This document shows, piece after piece, positions 25,501 to 34,825 of a stretch of 64,000 nucleotides of DNA; the first letter of the stretch is position 1; every line of letters begins with the position of its first letter. The stretch comes from Amycolatopsis australiensis. GTDB lineage: Bacteria > Actinomycetota > Actinomycetes > Mycobacteriales > Pseudonocardiaceae. The stretch lies in the NCBI RefSeq assembly GCF_900119165.1, contig NZ_FPJG01000006.1, positions 7,292,001-7,356,000 on the forward strand, read 5' to 3'. The notes below the pieces were generated by a model, which worked only from the letters and a program-made list of their open reading frames with translations, did not search any database and was not told where the DNA came from. Position numbers and translations under genes: made by a program.

Positions 25501-28124
25501 GCGAACGGCCGGTCACCGTCCACGAGCGAGCGCAGGACGAGGGTGTTGACGAAGAAGCCGGTCAGCGGTTCCAGTTCGGCGCGGTCCCGGCCCGCGACCG
25601 CGGTGCCGACGGCGACGTCACGCTGCCCGCTGTAGGCGCTCAGGAGCACCTGCACGGCGGCGGCGAGCGTCATGAACAGCGTGGCGCCCTGCGGACGGCC
25701 GGCCTCGGTCAGCCGCCGCACCAGCCCGGCCGGGAGGTCGTGGCGGTGCACGGCGCCTTCGGTCGAGCGACGCGACGGGCGAGGCCGGTCGGTCGGCACG
25801 GCGAGCGGCTCGATGCCGTCCAGGGTTTCGCGCCAGTACCCGAGCTGATCGTCCGAAGCGGACTTCAGCCGCCAGTGCGTGTAGTCGCGGTAGCCCAGGG
25901 TCAGCGGCGGCGGGGTGACGCCGCTGTAGAAGTCGAGGAGTTCGCCGGTGAGCACGCCGATCGAGCGGCCGTCGGTGACGATGTGGTGCTGGCACAGCAG
26001 GAGCAGGTGCTCGCCGGGCCCGAGCGGGTAGAGCACGGCCCGGGTCAGCGGGCCCGTCCGCAGGTCGAACGGCTCGCTCAGCTCGGCCTTCAGCACGTCG
26101 TCGTCGGGCGGTTCCCCGGCGACGCGCAACGGGATCTCCCCGGTCGGCGCGATCCGCTGGACGCCGTCCCCGAACGTCGTGCGCAACGATTCGTGCCGCG
26201 CGCACAGCGACGACAACGCTTCCCGGAGGACGTCGACGTCAAGGGGGCCGGAGAGCCGGAGCCCGGCGCCGGTGTTGTACTCGGCGCTGCCGCCGGTCAG
26301 CTCGTCGAGGAACCACAGCCGCCGCTGGGCCGGGGACAGCGGGAGCACGTCCGAGGGCGGGGCGGCCGGGATCGCGGAGTCGCCGAGGGGCGCGTTTTCG
26401 ACGAGGCCGGCCAGCGCGGCCACGGTGGGCGCGTCGAACAGCGTCCGCACCGGCAACCCGGCGCCGAACTCCCGGCGCAGCCGCGAAAGCGCCTGCACGG
26501 CCAGGAGCGAATCCCCGCCGAGAGCGAAGAAGTCCTCGTCCACGCCGAGGCGGTCGACGCCCAGCACCTCGGCCAGGACACCCGCCACGGCACGTTCGGT
26601 GTCCGTCCGCGGCTCGGCGCCTTCCCCGGCTTCGGCGGGCGGCGCGGGCAGGGCGCGGCGGTCGACTTTCCCGTTGCCGCTCAACGGAAGGGCGTCGAGC
26701 ACGACGAACGCCGACGGCACCAGGTAGTCCGGCAGCGCCGCCGCCGCCACGGCCGCGAGGTCGCCCGGCTCCCCCACCACGTACGCCACCAGCCGCTTGA
26801 CGCCGGGCCGGTCCTCACGCGCCACCACGACGACCTCGTCGACCCCGGGAGCGGCGGCGAGCACGGTCTCGATCTCGCCCGGCTCGACCCGGAAGCCGCG
26901 CACCTTCACCTGCTCGTCGACCCGGCCGAGGAACTCCAGCTCGCCGGTGCCCGTCCGGCGCACCAGGTCCCCGGTGCGGTACATGCGCTCGCCGGGCGCG
27001 CCGGACGGGTCGGCCACGAACCGGTCCGCCGTCGCGCCCGGCCGGCCCCAGTAGCCGCGGGCCAGCCCGGCGCCGGCCAGGTGGAGCTCGCCGGGTTCGC
27101 CGTCGGCGACCGGGGTGAGGCCGGCGTCGAGGACATACGCGCGCACGTCGTCGAGCGGGCGGCCGATCGGCACGGACGGCGGCACCCGGTCCGCCGACGG
27201 CAGCGGGTGGGCGGTGGCGAAGGTCGTCGTCTCGGTCGGGCCGTACCCGTCGACCACGGTCAGGCCGGGGCAGGCGCGCAGCACGCGCCGGACGGACTCG
27301 GCCGGGACGACGTCACCGCCGGTCCAGACTTCGCGCACGCCCCGGAAGCAGTCCGGTGCCTCCTGGGCGACGATCCGGAACAGCCCGGCCGTCAGCCAGA
27401 GCGCTGTCACGGCGTGTCCGGTGAGGACGGTCCGCAGCGTCTCGACGTCGAGGTCGCCGGGCGGCGCGACGACCACGGTGCCGCCGGTGAGCAGCGGCAC
27501 CCACAGCTCGTAGGTCGAGGCGTCGAACGCGACCGGTGAGTGCAGCAGCACCCGCTCGTGGGCGCCGCCGGCGAAGCGCCGGTCGGCGGCGAGGGCGAGC
27601 ACGTCGCGGTGCCGGACCGCGACCCCCTTGGGCGTCCCGGTCGACCCCGAGGTGTGCATCACGTAGGCCAGGCGATCCGGATCTCCGCCGGACGGCACGA
27701 ACTCCTGCTCCGGCAGCGGCTCACCCACCCGCAGCAGGAGTCCACTGTGGATTCTCGCGGCCCGGGCCGGGTCGTCGGTCACCAGGATCGACACGCCCGC
27801 GTCGGCGAGCACGGACCGCAGCCTGGCGTCCGGCGCCCGGCCGTCGAGGGGTACGTACGCTCCCCCGGCCGTCACGACGGCCACCTCGGTGACCACCAGC
27901 TCTGCGGACCGGGTCAGCAGGATCCCGACCCGGTCCTCGGCCCGCAGCCCGAGCCGCACGAGGTGGGCGGCGAGCCGGCCGGCCCGCTCGCGCAGTTCGC
28001 GGTAGGTCAGCCGGGTCCCGGCCCCGTCGACGGCCACCGCGTCCGGTGCCGAGCGCGCCCGCGCGGCGAACCACTGCGCCAGGCCACCGGTGGCCGGTGC
28101 GGCCGGTCTGTGTTGCACGGTCAT
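10551..28124 (-). CDS. Five-module NRPS, A-T / C-A-T-E / C-A-T-E / C-A-T-E / C-A-T
   Basis: This 5857-residue megasynthetase starts the assembly line. It opens directly with an adenylation domain (residues about 25-495) and has no condensation domain, so module 1 is a loading module. Carrier serines lie near residues 538, 1553, 2968, 4386 and 5807. Condensation motifs are HHIVTDGRS (714) in module 2 and HHVLLDGWS (2142, 3559, 4974) in modules 3-5. Epimerization motifs [10 protein letters not shown] are near 1697, 3110 and 4533, each followed by EGHGRE and RTVGWF. The condensation types alternate correctly: L-donor type after the unepimerized module 1, D-donor type after each E domain. Pockets in modules 1, 2 and 5 read D-A-Y-W-W-G-G-T-F-K (valine-like). 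Modules 3 and 4 read D-A-Y-F-W-G-V-T-F-K (Ile/Val-like). Predicted output is L-Val, D-Val, D-aliphatic, D-aliphatic, L-Val passed to the next protein. Ends in a carrier domain with no release domain. Confidence 0.97.
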   Translation of the reverse strand: MTVQHRPAAPATGGLAQWFAARARSAPDAVAVDGAGTRLTYRELRERAGRLAAHLVRLGLRAEDRVGILLTRSAELVVTEVAVVTAGGAYVPLDGRAPDARLRSVLADAGVSILVTDDPARAARIHSGLLLRVGEPLPEQEFVPSGGDPDRLAYVMHTSGSTGTPKGVAVRHRDVLALAADRRFAGGAHERVLLHSPVAFDASTYELWVPLLTGGTVVVAPPGDLDVETLRTVLTGHAVTALWLTAGLFRIVAQEAPDCFRGVREVWTGGDVVPAESVRRVLRACPGLTVVDGYGPTETTTFATAHPLPSADRVPPSVPIGRPLDDVRAYVLDAGLTPVADGEPGELHLAGAGLARGYWGRPGATADRFVADPSGAPGERMYRTGDLVRRTGTGELEFLGRVDEQVKVRGFRVEPGEIETVLAAAPGVDEVVVVAREDRPGVKRLVAYVVGEPGDLAAVAAAALPDYLVPSAFVVLDALPLSGNGKVDRRALPAPPAEAGEGAEPRTDTERAVAGVLAEVLGVDRLGVDEDFFALGGDSLLAVQALSRLRREFGAGLPVRTLFDAPTVAALAGLVENAPLGDSAIPAAPPSDVLPLSPAQRRLWFLDELTGGSAEYNTGAGLRLSGPLDVDVLREALSSLCARHESLRTTFGDGVQRIAPTGEIPLRVAGEPPDDDVLKAELSEPFDLRTGPLTRAVLYPLGPGEHLLLLCQHHIVTDGRSIGVLTGELLDFYSGVTPPPLTLGYRDYTHWRLKSASDDQLGYWRETLDGIEPLAVPTDRPRPSRRSTEGAVHRHDLPAGLVRRLTEAGRPQGATLFMTLAAAVQVLLSAYSGQRDVAVGTAVAGRDRAELEPLTGFFVNTLVLRSLVDGDRPFAEFLAGFRETVLAAFAHGDVPFDRVVEEVQPDRDPSRTPLVQAVVVLQSPLVRPREAAGLRVTEYELPRPSARFDLVVEFWPRPDGLRVTVEYATALFDAATIERLTNSLETLLAGIAADPARPVGELPLLTDADRRFLLPPAAGQEIAGTVPDLFDRRAARHPDAPAVVGDVALTYRELQARADRLARRLVRLGVRPEDRVGVLMDRSAAQVVAVLAILKAGAAYLPLDLRAPAGRLRPVLHGTPVLLTDERWRDTAAAVHTASFVVTDVDEPSSPPEIPLDPENLAYVEYTSGSTGVPKGVAVRHADVASLAADPRFAGGAHERVLLHSPLAFDASTYELWIPLLNGGTVVVAPPGDLDAGTLRRLTAEHRVTALWLTAGLFRLFAEDEPGCFAGLREVWTGGDVVPPAAARRVLGHCPGLTVVDGYGPTETTTFASSFPMPSAAAVPDVVPIGTPLAGTRVYLLDERLRLVPLGALGEVCIAGAGLARGYSGRPGATAERFVADPFGAPGQRMYRTGDRGRWRSDGTLEFAGRADDQVKIRGFRVEPAEAERALAAEPSVAQAVVAVRVTGARKQLVGYVVPAEGSTVDTGALRGALGRTLPDYLVPSAIVVLDALPLNANGKVDRHALPEPRFEPAAERGPRTEREAVLAGIWAEVLGVERVGVEDNFFALGGDSILSIRVSARARRAGLAVTTADLFRYQTIAALAPVVGEAAAGAERGPVSGDVVLTPIQRWFFATSAVPDRFHQTIAVRLAAGVDEAHLARALAALTEHHDALRMRFEPDGDDWSQYNTPPGDGHSLLRWSLSGEPGRRVLSLAAHHLVVDGVSWRLLLEDLDRAYHRADPGPRTTSFRDWAARLAAHAEDGGFDDELPHWRNLPEPPAIPVDGHGANTVGRAREVTVRLTAQETRALLRQVPVVYRTQVNDVLLTALGRVLRDWTGHVPVIDLEGHGREELFDADLSRTVGWFTSLFPVALDVPDDWGAALKSVKEQLRAVPRKGIGYGALRYLTGTAPVVDPPVSFNYLGQFDLPGRLYAGLHRELSLDADPSDTRTHLLEVVGRVDGEVLEFSWTYAEGVHEEATVTRLAEGLLDALRAIVAHCAEPGAGGRTPSDFPLAGLDQASLDTLVGDGREVEDIYPLTPMQAGMVFHDLAQPGERVYFEQISFTLDDVPDPRRLGEAFQRIADRTPVLRSRIVWDGVPQPLQVVQRTAELPVSYPDWSAVDGEAGYLAADLAEGLDLAKAPPARLAVARVSATAVRVIWTFHHVLLDGWSVFGVLNDVVALLRGEAPPPRRPFREYVAWLAAQDDTLAETYWRAQLDGVHPTPLPGDRAPGRVHAASSTGRVPVELDDDASAAVYAFARRHRLTVNTLVQGAWAALLARYSGEPEVCFGATVSGRPAELPGADDIAGLFINTLPVRVRLDRDRGVAAWLRDLQAAQAESRRFGHVGLPRLQAWSGSGGSLFDSIVVFENYPVDEISGLRDVRAAERTNYPLGLVAYPGRRLSLVLNHDPSVIAPAAATRLAGHLEALVRGMVAAPDTPVTRVPMLSGAEVRHLLAERNDTAHPVPAASVPELFAARARRHPDAVALVTDGQRVTYGELDVRANRLAHRLRELGVGPEDRVAVLLDRSPKLVVAELAILKAGGAYLPLDLRAPADRLRLLLAEAGARVLVADATWLATAREVHNGPIVTGADDAPETAPEVTVEPGRLAYVIYTSGSTGRPKGVAARHCDVVALAADRRFAAHDRVLLHSPHSFDASTYELWVPLLNGGTVVLAPPGDLDVDTLGRTLTTHGVTGAFLTTGLFRLVAQEAPEVFAGLREVWTGGDAVPAAALRRVREACPDTLVADVYGPTETTTFATVHPLPGEVPDVVPIGKPLDNTRVYVLDGDLRLAPPGAPGELHIAGAGLARGYLGRPGLTADRFVADPFGPPGERMYRTGDLVRWTDDGVLEFVGRADEQVKVRGFRVEPSEIEAALGAHPGVEQAAVLARADGGVKRLVAYVVGETEGLAEFLGRTLPDYMVPAAFVRLDRFPVNVNGKLDRTALPAPDFGGRGHVAPRTDRERLIAGIWAEVLGVERVGATDDFFALGGDSILSIQVVSRARRAGLELLPGDLFAHRTPAALAAAARTATATAERGPVSGAVPLTPIQRWFFATQTAAPDHFHQFVHLGPDPVDAGAARRAVDALLAHHDALRMRFTHDDDGPHQHNGPVGAETPLVRLEVSGHDVELAVHHLVVDGVSWRVLIEDFERAYEQALRGEPIDLGPRTTSFREWATRLTGHAEAGGFDDELDHWRSLPEPRPIPVDGDGDTTVAGMRSVTVRLPATETGALLRDVPPVYRTQVNDVLLTALGRVLRDWTGHVPVVDLEGHGREELFADVDLSRTVGWFTTVFPVALDVPRGWGAALKSVKEQLRAVPRRGIGYGALRYLTGTAPAIDPQISFNYLGRFGSGRLESDESPRSARAHLLDVVGRVEAGELELTWYYAEGVHQRSTVDSLATAMLDALREIVRHCAEPGAGGRTPSDFPLAALDQSALDELVGDGRAVEDVYPLTPMQAGMVFHALSQHAERVYFQQVGFVLDGVRDPAALARAWQRVVDRTPVLRTRIVWEDVPEPLQVVQRHAEVPVTHHDWRGRTPQEQERAWQDVLAADRARGLDLTETPLLRLMLARLSETEVRVLWTFHHVLLDGWSVFGVLSDVFAAYAGEELPERPPFRDYVGWLARQDDAAAERYWRAELGDLVAPARLPFDRAPAQAHTTRSSRWLRVPIENSGRLRETARRAGLTVNTVLQGAWALLLARLSGERDVCFGTTVSGRPVELPGADDVTGIFINTLPVRVTVAGDSVAGWLAALQARQVESRRFGHLPLTKLQAWSGASGSLFDSIVVFENYPADTAAAHGLSLRDVDAAETTNYPLSVVASPGERITLDVGYDPDLFDPATAERIARQLTGVLDAFAADPGRPLDDVDLLTGAERHRVLAEWNDTAQPLPEGDLAELFAAQAGRTPEATALTGDGVHLTYAELDERAGRLARYLVSLGAGPEQLVAVLMDRSPELVVAELAVVKAGAAYLPLDTRAPAPRLRTLLSGARILVTDADRAETARTLHSGPVVVPDGRTADVPLPVADPDNLAYVMYTSGSTGTPKGVAVRRRDVVALAADRRFAAHDRVLLHSPHSFDASTYELWVPLLNGGTVVLAPPGDLDVHTLGRLLTTHGVTGAFLTTGLFRLVAQEAPEVFAGLREVWTGGDAVPAAALRRVREACPDTLVADVYGPTETTTFATVHPLPGEIPDVVPIGKPLDNMRVYVLGPDLRPVPPGAPGELYVAGAGLARGYHGSPGLTAGRFLPEVFGPPGERMYRTGDLVRWTDDGVLEFVGRADEQVKVRGFRIEPSEIEAALGAHPGVDQAAVVARADGGVKRLVAYFTGEADDLAEFLGRTLPDYMVPAAFVRLDRFPVNVNGKLDRNALPAPDFAAAGTHRPPSTEAERALAAIWADVLGVGHVGAETNFFALGGDSILSIQVVSRARRAGLTLLPHDVFRYPTLAALAAHAGGGDGPRAEQGPVTGEAPLTPIQRWYFANQPARFDQRLVVEFADDVDERALRRALEAVWAHHDALRLRFEGGRQHGEPVWPAELLTGEVSFDLGRGPLLNAVLDGRRLLLAAHHLVVDGVSWRILVEDLLAAYRGEDLAPKTTSFLAWARRLAEHAGAGGFDDELDHWRALPPVPPLPADGEGPATVAGSREVTVRLTAGETRALLHDVPEVYRTQVNDVLLTALGRVLRDWTGHPPVIDLEGHGREELFGDVDLSRTVGWFTTMFPVALDVPDDWGDALKAVKERLRAVPRRGIGYGALRYLTGTAPVIDPPVSFNYLGRFDDTTGGLDADVDPAAPRTHVLDVVGRVTGGELELTWSYVAGVHHRSTIGDLAERMLTALREIVAHCAEPGAGGRTPSDFPLARLGQSTVDELVAQGAEDVYPLTPMQVGMVFHGLSQAAQGLYFEQATFVLDGVTDVDRLAEAWQRVVDRTPVLRTAFVWAGVDEPVQVVHRAVTLPVRRLDWTGLDHEEELRKLLAEDRAEGLDLGTAPLARVALARLSATEVQVLWTFHHVLLDGWSVFQVLSDVCTAYAGQPLPARPPFRDYLAWLGRQDQADAERFWRAALDGVEGPAPVPADRTPAPGHAPCSAEWLPVKLGGPATARLDAFVKRHGLTHNVVLQGAWALLLSVYSGRDDVVFGATASGRPAEVPGVDDITGIFINTLPVRTTVDRRARVADWLAGLQAAQAEARRHGHVPLARVQGWAGLPGGADLCASLVVFENYPITGASAGHGLAVRGLSARETTNFPLTVVASPGAELSVDVGYDPALFDPATVTRLAGHLLTLVRELTADGDRPVGAVTMTTPDETRLLAEWTATGDEPPAVSLPALFAEQVRARPDAIAAVLGGEVLSYAELDRRANRLANRLAGLGLRPEEPVGLAVDGAGAVVAELAVVKAGGAYLPVDTRAPAERQRLLLDGVRFVVAAREFPFGQTVLLSSVDDESAADPGIAVDPDQAAYVMYTSGSTGVPKGVVVRHRDVAALAADRRFRGGAHERVLLHSPLAFDATTYELWVPLLGGGRVVVAPGEGIDAPQLRDLVREHGVTAMWVTAGLFRVLAQETPDCFGGLREVWTGGDVVPAASVRRVLAACPGLRVVDGYGPTETTTFATAHPMAGAVPDRVPIGRPLDGVRARVVDPDLRPVPPGVPGELCLAGAGLARGYRDRPGLTADRFVADPAGAPGERMYRTGDLVRWSAGGTLEFLGRRDDQVKLRGFRVEPGEAEAALAAHPGVAQAAVVVREDRPGAKQLVAYVVSDVDAGVLREFLAGTLPDYLVPSAFVPLDRLPVSANGKLDRRALPAPAAPEAKHAEPETETERALAGIWAEVLGVERVGAEDSFYALGGDSLRSLHIAAKASALFDVRLTPADVLTARTVAGLAGTVEELILGELESLAFDQEA
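15610..16056. repeat. Near-identical adenylation-core segment (module 4 copy)
   Basis: Partner of the segment at 19855-20301, in the same orientation and offset by 4245 bases. Similarity also extends in patches toward 15125, where the C-terminal adenylation subdomain has further identical stretches. Both copies specify the same ten pocket residues. Confidence 0.85.
19855..20301. repeat. Near-identical adenylation-core segment (module 3 copy)
   Basis: About 447 bases of the module 3 adenylation domain match 15610-16056 in module 4 with only about ten differences by eye. The segment encodes the region from the substrate-binding core to the A5/A6 motifs, including pocket positions 278-331. Surrounding domains are much less alike, so this is a local conversion or duplication tract rather than whole-module identity. 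Confidence 0.85.
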
Positions 28125-28195
28125 CGTCTTCGCTACCTTCCGGGCACGACGGGGAGCCCCGCCGGAACGGGCGGGGAGGACAGGGGGAGAACGGG

Positions 28196-29488
28196 TCAGC
28201 AGCGCGCGGCCAGCCGCCCGCCGATTTCGACCGCGGTCGCCGCGCCGGGCTCGCCGTGGAAGCGGCCGCAGGGTGTCACCCGGCCGGTCGCCGGGTCGCG
28301 GACGGTGAACGTGCGATCGGCGTGGAGCACGAGTCCGGGGAAGACCTCGCCGTCCACCACGAGCCGCGCGCCGCCCTCGTCCGGCGTGATCGCGTAGTCG
28401 ATGGCGCCGTTGCGGTAGGTGCCGAAGTCGCCGGCGGGGAACGGGATCGTGGACGCGGCGGCGGACCGGCCGGGCCGCGGCGGGAGCTCGACGCCGAGCT
28501 CACCGAGCTCACCGGCCAGCGCGTGCCACAGGTCCACGCCGGTGGTGCCGTTGGCGGTCAGCGCGACGACGCAGGCGCCGGCCTGGTCGATCCGCAGGTG
28601 GCAGGAGGTCCCGTCGGCCGTGCCGTCGTGGCCGAGCCAGCCGGTGTCCTCGTCGCCGAAGTGCGCGATGCCCAGGCCCCAGCCGTCGGCGAGGCCGAAC
28701 GGCGCGGCGACCGGGACGCGCCGGTGCATGTCGGCCGCGGTGACGACGTCGAGCAGCCCCGGCTTGCCGAGGTGGACCCGGCCCAGCGCGACCAGGTCGG
28801 TGGCGCTCATCGCGAGCGCCCCGGCGGCGTCGAGCATCGGCGGCAGGACCTGCTCGACCGGGCGGTCCCCGGCGTGCCCGGAGACGACGGCGGTGTCGCC
28901 GACGAAGACGGGGTCGATCTTCAGCGGACGCAGGACCACCGCGTCGACCGCCTCGCGCCAGCCCATCCCGGTGACGGCCTCGATCACCGAGCCGACCAGT
29001 GCGTACCCGAGGTTGGAGTAGGAGAACGCCGTCCCCGGCGGGCAGACGGGAGCGGCGGACCGCAGTTCTTTCGGCAGCGGACCGGCGGTTTCGGCCGGGT
29101 CCGACGGGAGGCCGCTGGTGTGGCTGAGCAGCCGCCGGGTGGTCAGGGACACGGGCAGCCCGGGTGCTCCGAGTACGTCGCCCACCGGCTCGTCCAGGTC
29201 CAGGTCGCCGTCGGCGACGAGGACCATCGCGAGTGTCGCGGTGGCGAGCTTGGTGACGGAACCGACGGGCACCGCGGAGCCGGCCAGCATCGGCTCCGGC
29301 CGGTCGCGGTGCCGGACACCGGTCTGGGCGAAGGTGACGTCGTCACCCTGCGCCACCGCGAGCTGCGCACCGGGGACCCGGTACCGGCGGGCGAGCCGCG
29401 CGAGAAGCGCGTCCAGCCGCGCCGCCGGTACCGGGCGGAAATGCGAGCTTCTGTGCACGTCGTCCTGACCGTCTCTCCGGAACTGCAT
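28196..29488 (-). CDS. PBP/beta-lactamase-family serine hydrolase, candidate stand-alone NRPS peptide cyclase or hydrolase
   Basis: 430-residue protein encoded 71 bases upstream of the first synthetase on the same strand, so probably the first gene of the NRPS operon. The SxxK motif is SVTK (Ser77, Lys80), the second motif is YSN (157-159) and the third is HDG (287-289). These are the three catalytic motifs of class C beta-lactamases, DD-peptidases and esterases. The C-terminal 80 or so residues look like the small beta-barrel (lipocalin-like) domain found in such hydrolases. I see no signal peptide, so it should be cytoplasmic, unlike a cell-wall peptidase. Family knowledge: SurE-type penicillin-binding-protein-like thioesterases are stand-alone proteins encoded next to NRPS genes, and they offload and cyclize peptides. 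This role is inferred from neighbourhood, size and missing secretion signal. Alternatives are a D-amino-acid esterase/peptidase or a self-resistance hydrolase. Start ATG at 29488 follows GGAAGG; other starts lie upstream. Confidence 0.85.
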   Translation of the reverse strand: MQFRRDGQDDVHRSSHFRPVPAARLDALLARLARRYRVPGAQLAVAQGDDVTFAQTGVRHRDRPEPMLAGSAVPVGSVTKLATATLAMVLVADGDLDLDEPVGDVLGAPGLPVSLTTRRLLSHTSGLPSDPAETAGPLPKELRSAAPVCPPGTAFSYSNLGYALVGSVIEAVTGMGWREAVDAVVLRPLKIDPVFVGDTAVVSGHAGDRPVEQVLPPMLDAAGALAMSATDLVALGRVHLGKPGLLDVVTAADMHRRVPVAAPFGLADGWGLGIAHFGDEDTGWLGHDGTADGTSCHLRIDQAGACVVALTANGTTGVDLWHALAGELGELGVELPPRPGRSAAASTIPFPAGDFGTYRNGAIDYAITPDEGGARLVVDGEVFPGLVLHADRTFTVRDPATGRVTPCGRFHGEPGAATAVEIGGRLAARC

Positions 29489-30249
29489 CCGAGCGAACCT
29501 TCCGAGCTTGTCGTGGCGGTTGACGGGAAATAGCGCACACCCGTACCGCGGCCGTCCAGCCCCCTGACAACCCGGCGACCCCCCGCCGGTCGGAACACTT
29601 ACGCTGCCGGGTGCACCGTGATCGTCAGTACCGCCAATAGTGGGATTCGGACAACGGCGGATCCGCATTCGCGAACACGCGCTGTCGCGACATCGGCAAC
29701 GCCATTTCGGAACGGCCGGACGACCACGTGCGCCTGCTCCCTCCGCGAACCCGGCAGCGATACTGCCGCCCCAGTCTTCCCACCGGTATCGGCCCTCAAA
29801 CTCCTTACTCGGCAGTACCTGTCCCGCCAAGCGGAGCGCGGACGGAAAAGGATCATCACCACAATCACCGGCAACCGCGAGAACAGCGGGAACGGCGAAA
29901 AAGGCCTCCCCGGGCAACCGGACGGATCACCCGGAAGCACGTGCATTTTCCCGTGACAGCCGTGGGAACACCATCGGATCCGCAATGCCGGAGCACGTGG
30001 TCGGCAGGATCACACGTTTGGCGTGTAACGAAACCAGGGTGGCCTTTTACCGACTTTCGTCGCATCCCACGGTCGTCCGTAAACCGGGCACTCATACGAA
30101 ACTTCGGGTGCCGAGTCAAGATGTTTCACGTACTGAGCCCGCGCCACCACGCGAATACGGCGCGGACGCGCCGCCTGCCCGAAATGCGAATGCTATTGGC
30201 GTTAACCTCGACGGTCCGGAAGGTTGCGAGTTCTCTTCCCCGCCCCGCG
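29489..30249. other. Non-coding gap between NRPS operon and LacI gene
   Basis: About 760 bases with visibly lower GC than the flanks and no frame with actinomycete codon bias. It must contain the promoter of the serine hydrolase-NRPS operon. The best minus-strand candidate is TTGTCA followed about 18 bases on by TACGGG, roughly 50-75 bases upstream of the hydrolase start; this is weak. I saw no repeats, tRNA or clear terminator. It marks the right boundary of the NRPS cluster. Confidence 0.5.
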
Positions 30250-31275
30250 TCAGCTCTTGCGCCGGGTCGAAGCCCGCAGGCGCAAGTCCGGGGTCAGGAA
30301 CACCGGGCCGTCCGGCGTTTCCGCGCCCGACAGGCGGGCCAGCATCAGCTCCACCGCGCGCTCCGCCAGCGCCTCGTGGGTCAGGTCCATCGCCGTGATC
30401 GGAGGATGGCCGGCGCGGGCGTGCTCGCTGTCGGTCAGCGCGGCCAGCATCAGCTCCTCCGGGATGCGCAGGCCCCGCGCCGCCGCCACCTCGGCTATCA
30501 GTGCCGCGAAGTCGCTCGTCGCCACCACTATCGCGTCCGGGCGGTCCGGTCCCGCCAGCAACGGCTGCACCAGCTCTGCCGCGTCGGGCATGCTCAGGCC
30601 CTCGCTCAGCAAACCCGTCCGCGGCCGCAGACCGCGGCGCGCGCACCACGCCGCGTACGTCTCGCGCGGACGCCGGTTCCACGCGTTGTCCTCCGTGCCG
30701 GACAGCAGCAGGATTTCGCGTGCGCCCTGGGCGTGCAGGTGGTCCAGCAGCGCCTCGACCACCGGTGGGTAGTCCAGCCGGACCGCCCACGGCAGGTCCG
30801 GCCGGTCCGGGTCCTCCTCCACCGTCACCACCGGCAGGCCACGGCCCAGCAGCTCGGCCAGGGCCGTGTCGCCGCCGTACGGGTGCGCGACGATGCAGCC
30901 GTCCATCGGCACGCTCGCCACCGCCGGGTCGTGCAGGTCCGGCACGTGGATCAGCCCGGTCCCGTGCCGCAGCGCCTCCGTCGCGACCGCGCCGACCAGC
31001 CGGTTGAAGGTCTCCGCGCGGTCGGGCGTGCCGGAGACCGCGTAGCGCGGCCGCAGGATCAGCCCCACCAGGCCGGACCGGCCGGTCCGCAACGAGCGCG
31101 CGCTCGGGTTCGGGTCGTAACCCAGCTCCGCCGCGGCCTCCCGGACCCGGGCGCGGGTGGCGGCGGAAATGGGCCGCCGCCCGGAAAACGTGTGCGAGAC
31201 CGTGCTGATCGAGACCCCGGCGCGCTCGGCGACCTCCCGGATCGTCACCGGCCGCCCGGCCGCCGCCGCGTTCAC
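30250..31275 (-). CDS. LacI-family transcriptional regulator
   Basis: 341 residues. The N-terminal helix-turn-helix contains VTIREVAERAGVSISTVS, and the hinge region (NPSARSLRTGRSGLVG) is followed by a periplasmic-binding-protein-like effector domain to the C-terminus. GTG at 31275 was chosen because GGGGAG lies 5 bases upstream and the helix-turn-helix starts about 10 residues in. It is transcribed divergently from the MFS-hyuA-hyuB operon. A perfect 20-bp palindrome of the LacI type sits between them at 31368-31387, so it very probably represses that operon and perhaps itself. The effector is unknown but is likely the operon's substrate or a derivative. Confidence 0.95.
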   Translation of the reverse strand: MNAAAAGRPVTIREVAERAGVSISTVSHTFSGRRPISAATRARVREAAAELGYDPNPSARSLRTGRSGLVGLILRPRYAVSGTPDRAETFNRLVGAVATEALRHGTGLIHVPDLHDPAVASVPMDGCIVAHPYGGDTALAELLGRGLPVVTVEEDPDRPDLPWAVRLDYPPVVEALLDHLHAQGAREILLLSGTEDNAWNRRPRETYAAWCARRGLRPRTGLLSEGLSMPDAAELVQPLLAGPDRPDAIVVATSDFAALIAEVAAARGLRIPEELMLAALTDSEHARAGHPPITAMDLTHEALAERAVELMLARLSGAETPDGPVFLTPDLRLRASTRRKS

Positions 31276-31328
31276 CGTCGCTCCCCTTTCACCGCCTCCC
31301 GATCGGCCCAGTATCGCCCGGCGGGGCC

Positions 31329-31357
31329 TTGACACCGCGCCGACGCGCGGGTTTGAT
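31329..31357 (+). promoter_or_regulatory. Promoter of the MFS-hyuAB operon
   Basis: TTGACA at 31329-31334 and TTTGAT at 31352-31357 with a 17-base spacer form a near-consensus sigma-70-type promoter. It places the start of transcription at the edge of the palindromic operator. Confidence 0.7.
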
Positions 31358-31367
31358 GCCGCAAAGC

Positions 31368-31387
31368 TCATCAAAACGTTTTGATGA
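31368..31387. promoter_or_regulatory. LacI-type operator, perfect 20-bp palindrome
   Basis: TCATCAAAACGTTTTGATGA is a perfect inverted repeat with the AAACGTTT centre characteristic of LacI-family operators. It lies just downstream of the -10 element and ends 11 bases before the MFS start codon. A bound repressor would block initiation or early elongation. Confidence 0.9.
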
Positions 31388-31398
31388 TTGGAGGCGCC

Positions 31399-32736
31399 AT
31401 GGCCGCCCCGCACGAACCCGCCCCGCCCACCGCGACCACCGCACCGACCGTCGGCGACGTCTGCACCGGCATGCGGCTGACCCGGCGGCACTGGCTCGCC
31501 GGCTCGGTGCTGTTCTTCGCCTTCGTCGTCGAGGCCTGGGAACAGGTCGGGCTGGTCTACGTCTCGACCGGCATCGCCGGCGATTTCGGCGTCGACAACA
31601 CGAAACTGGGCTGGGCCCTGTCCGCGGTCGCGTTCGGCATGGTGCCCGGCGCGCTGCTGTGGGGCGGCCTGATCGACCGGCTCGGCCGCCGCCGCGTCAC
31701 GGTCGCCAGCCTGCTGCTCTACGCGGTGCTCGCGCTGGCCGCCGGGCTTTCGCCCGCGTTCTGGCCGTTCGTCGTGCTGCGGTTCCTGTCCGGGGTCGCC
31801 TTCGGCGGTGTCTACGCGGTGACGTTCCCGTACTTCCTCGAACTGCTGCCCACCGCCCGCCGTGGCCAGGGCGCCGTCGCGCTCAGCATCGGCTTCCCCG
31901 TCGGCACCCTGCTGTGCATCGGGGTGAGCCAGTCGCTCGGCACGATCAGCTGGCGCGCCGTCGCCGTCGTCGCCGCGCTGGCCGGGCTGTGGGCTTTCGC
32001 CGTGCTGCGCTGGGTGCCCGAGTCGCCGTACTGGCTCGCCCGGCGCGGCCGGCACGCCGAAGCCGCCGCCGTCCTGCGCGGGTTCGGCGCGGACATCCCG
32101 GCCGGCACGACGTTCTCCACCGGAGACGCCGACCGCGAGGCGGGCGCGGTGCGCAACCTCTTCCGGTCGCCCGTGCGGCGGCGGTTCCTGCCGATGCTGC
32201 TGACCTCGTTCACGTTCAGCTGGGGCTACTGGGGCCTGCAGACCTGGCTGCCGGTGCTGCTGCAGAACCGCGGGCTGAGCGTGTCCGGCGCGCTGTGGTT
32301 CGTCGCGCTGACGCAGGTCGTGTCCGTGCCCGGGTACCTGCTCGCCGCGTGGCTGACCCACCGCCACGGGCGCAAGCCGATCTTCCTGCTGTTCGCGCTC
32401 GCCTCGGCGCTCGGCGGCGTGCTGTTCGGCCTCGCCACCGGGTCCGCGCAGCTGTACGCCGGCAACCTGATCCTCGCGTTCTTCTCCCTCGGCGCCTGGG
32501 GCATCTGGAACACGTGGTCGGCCGAAGTGCTGCCGACCGGGCTGCGCGGCGTCGGCTACTCCTGGTCCACCTCGGCGATCCTGCTGGCCAACACGGTTTC
32601 GGTGCCGGTGATCGGCGCCATGATGGACCACGGCGTCGCGTCCTCGCTCACCATCGCCTCGATCATGGCCTTCCTCGTCGTCGCGCTCCTCGCCGTCCTG
32701 CCGCTGCCCGAGACCGAGGGCCGCGCGCTCACCTGA
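31399..32736 (+). CDS. MFS transporter
   Basis: 445-residue major facilitator superfamily permease with about twelve hydrophobic segments. The cytoplasmic loop motif GLIDRLGRRRVT follows TM2, and PETEG-type residues follow the last helix, as in the sugar/metabolite porter branches. ATG at 31399 has GGAGG four bases upstream; the earlier in-frame ATG at 31384 lies within the operator and lacks a ribosome site. First gene of an operon with hyuA and hyuB, so it probably imports the 5-oxoproline- or hydantoin-like substrate they hydrolyse. The substrate itself cannot be read from the sequence. Confidence 0.93.
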   Translation: MAAPHEPAPPTATTAPTVGDVCTGMRLTRRHWLAGSVLFFAFVVEAWEQVGLVYVSTGIAGDFGVDNTKLGWALSAVAFGMVPGALLWGGLIDRLGRRRVTVASLLLYAVLALAAGLSPAFWPFVVLRFLSGVAFGGVYAVTFPYFLELLPTARRGQGAVALSIGFPVGTLLCIGVSQSLGTISWRAVAVVAALAGLWAFAVLRWVPESPYWLARRGRHAEAAAVLRGFGADIPAGTTFSTGDADREAGAVRNLFRSPVRRRFLPMLLTSFTFSWGYWGLQTWLPVLLQNRGLSVSGALWFVALTQVVSVPGYLLAAWLTHRHGRKPIFLLFALASALGGVLFGLATGSAQLYAGNLILAFFSLGAWGIWNTWSAEVLPTGLRGVGYSWSTSAILLANTVSVPVIGAMMDHGVASSLTIASIMAFLVVALLAVLPLPETEGRALT

Positions 32737-32767
32737 CCGGTTTTCCCCCATCCGACAAGGAGTTCCC

Positions 32768-34825
32768 ATGACCTACCGGGTCGCCATGGACATCGGCGGC
32801 ACCTTCACCGACGTGGTCGTCCACGACGGCGCGACGCACCGGCTGCACGCGGGCAAGGTGCTCACCACCCCCGACGACCTCGCGCGCGGCGTCTTCGGCG
32901 CGCTGGAGCGGTTCGACCTGCCGTTCGCCGGGATCGAGTTCTTCGTGCACGGCACCACGCAGGGGCTGAACGCGCTGCTGGAACGGCGCGGCGCGAACGT
33001 GCTGATCCTGACCACGCAAGGGATCGGTGACGTCTACCGGATCGCGCGCGGCAACCGGAACCGGCTGTTCGACCTGCACTACCGCAAGCCGGTGCCGCTC
33101 GTCGGGCCCGAGGCGGTCGCGGAGGTGGCCGGCCGGCTCGACGCCACCGGCACCGAACTCGAACCCCTCGACGAGGACGCGGTCCGGCTGGTCGCGAAAC
33201 GCGTGCGCGAGGAGGGTTTCGAAGCCGTCGCCGTGTGCTTCCTGTTCTCCTACCTCGATTCCGGGCACGAGCGCCGGGCCGGCGAGATCCTGCGCGACGA
33301 GCTCGGCGACGACGTGCTGGTCGTGCTCTCCCACGAGGTCGCGCCGGAATGGCGGGAGTACGAACGCACGTCGACGGCGGTGCTGGAGGCCTACACCGGC
33401 CCGTCGGTGCACCGCTACCTGGACCGCATCGAGGCGCGGTTCGCCGAAAAGGGCCTGCCCGTGCCGGTGCACGTCATGCAGTCCTCCGGCGGCCTGGTCA
33501 ACGCCGGGTTCGCGCGCCGGCACCCGCTGCAGACGCTGTTGTCCGGCCCGGTCGGCGGCACGATGGGCGGGGTCGCGGCGGCGAAGCTGCTCGGCCGTCC
33601 CGACCTGATCTGCGTGGACATGGGCGGGACCTCGTTCGACGTCTCGCTGGTGATGGACTACGCGGCCGACGTCTCGCCGGACGGCGAGGCGGAGGGCTTC
33701 CCGCTGCTGATGCCGCTGGTCAACCTGCACACGATCGGCGCTGGCGGCGGCTCGCTGGCCTACGCCGAGGGCGGCGCGCTGCGCGTCGGCCCCGAGTCGG
33801 CGGGCGCCGTGCCGGGCCCCGCGTGCTACGGCCGCGGCGGCACCCAGGCCACGGTCACCGACGCGAACTGCGTCCTCGGCCGGGTCGATCCGGCGTCCTT
33901 CGCCGGCGGTGGCATGGACCTCGACCTCGACGCCGCGCACGCCGCCGTGGCGAGGCTCGCCGGGCAGCTCGGCATGGCGCCGGTCGAACTGGCGTCCGGC
34001 ATCTGCGACGTCGGCAACGCGAAGATGGCGCAGGCGATCCGCACGCTGACCGTCGAGCACGGCCGGGAGCCGGGCCAGTTCGCGCTGCTCGCCTTCGGCG
34101 GCGCGGGCCCGATGCACGCGGCGTTCATCGCCAGGGAAATCGGCATCACCGAGGTGATCGTGCCGCGGTTCCCCGGCGCGTTCTCCGCGTGGGGCATGCT
34201 CGAAGCCGACGTCCGCCGGGACTTCACCCTGCAGTTCTTCGCCACCGGCGCCGAGCTCGACACCCGCGCCCTGCGCACCGCCCTCGACTCGCTGCGCGAC
34301 CAGGCGCTGGAAGCGTTGCGGGAACAGGGAATCCCGGAAGACCGCCGATCGGTGACGCACGGTGTCGACATGCGGTACGAAAGCCAGGACTACACGCTGA
34401 CCGTGCCGATCCTGGACTCCGACGCGGTCGACGGCCCCGGTTTCCGGTCCGCGATCGAGGCCCGGTTCGCCGAAATCCACCACCAGCGCTACGGCCACGC
34501 CACCCCGGGCGCCCCGGTGCAGTTCGTCGCCATCCGCACCACCGGCCACGGCGTCGTCGACCGCGCGGCGGCCGAAGCCGAGACGGTGGCCGGACAGCCG
34601 GACCCGGTCGTGCGCGACGTCGTGTTCGACGGGAAGGCCCTGCCCACCACGATCGTGGCGCGGGCCGCGCTCACGCCGGGCAGCCGGCTGCCCGGGCCGG
34701 CCATCGTGCACGAGGAAACCGCCACCACGGTCGTCCCGCCGGACGCCGAACTCGCCGTCGAGGACCACGGCTTCCTGGTCATCACCCTCGCGGCCGCCGA
34801 CCACCTGCAGGAGGACCCCGCGTGA
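32768..34825 (+). CDS. hyuA: Hydantoinase/oxoprolinase family protein, HyuA-type subunit
   Basis: 685-residue member of the HyuA family, the ATP-binding subunit of N-methylhydantoinase and 5-oxoprolinase-like enzymes. Residues DIGGTFTD near the N-terminus and DMGGTSFD near residue 283 are the phosphate-binding loops of the actin-like ATPase fold. The family couples ATP hydrolysis to opening of cyclic amides (5-oxoproline, N-methylhydantoin) or, in acetone carboxylase relatives, to activation of a carboxyl. Start ATG follows AAGGAG. The stop overlaps the GTG of the next gene by three bases, indicating translational coupling with HyuB. The exact substrate is unresolved. Confidence 0.93.
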   Translation: MTYRVAMDIGGTFTDVVVHDGATHRLHAGKVLTTPDDLARGVFGALERFDLPFAGIEFFVHGTTQGLNALLERRGANVLILTTQGIGDVYRIARGNRNRLFDLHYRKPVPLVGPEAVAEVAGRLDATGTELEPLDEDAVRLVAKRVREEGFEAVAVCFLFSYLDSGHERRAGEILRDELGDDVLVVLSHEVAPEWREYERTSTAVLEAYTGPSVHRYLDRIEARFAEKGLPVPVHVMQSSGGLVNAGFARRHPLQTLLSGPVGGTMGGVAAAKLLGRPDLICVDMGGTSFDVSLVMDYAADVSPDGEAEGFPLLMPLVNLHTIGAGGGSLAYAEGGALRVGPESAGAVPGPACYGRGGTQATVTDANCVLGRVDPASFAGGGMDLDLDAAHAAVARLAGQLGMAPVELASGICDVGNAKMAQAIRTLTVEHGREPGQFALLAFGGAGPMHAAFIAREIGITEVIVPRFPGAFSAWGMLEADVRRDFTLQFFATGAELDTRALRTALDSLRDQALEALREQGIPEDRRSVTHGVDMRYESQDYTLTVPILDSDAVDGPGFRSAIEARFAEIHHQRYGHATPGAPVQFVAIRTTGHGVVDRAAAEAETVAGQPDPVVRDVVFDGKALPTTIVARAALTPGSRLPGPAIVHEETATTVVPPDAELAVEDHGFLVITLAAADHLQEDPA

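Noticed and set aside
28196..29917. Longer N-terminal extension of the serine hydrolase
   Set aside because: The upstream 143 codons have poor codon bias and no homology-like pattern; ATG 29488 with GGAAGG fits better.
29599..29985. Possible 128-residue minus-strand gene in the gap before the LacI gene
   Set aside because: Third-position GC is much lower than in neighbours, there is no ribosome site and the product is unlike any family.
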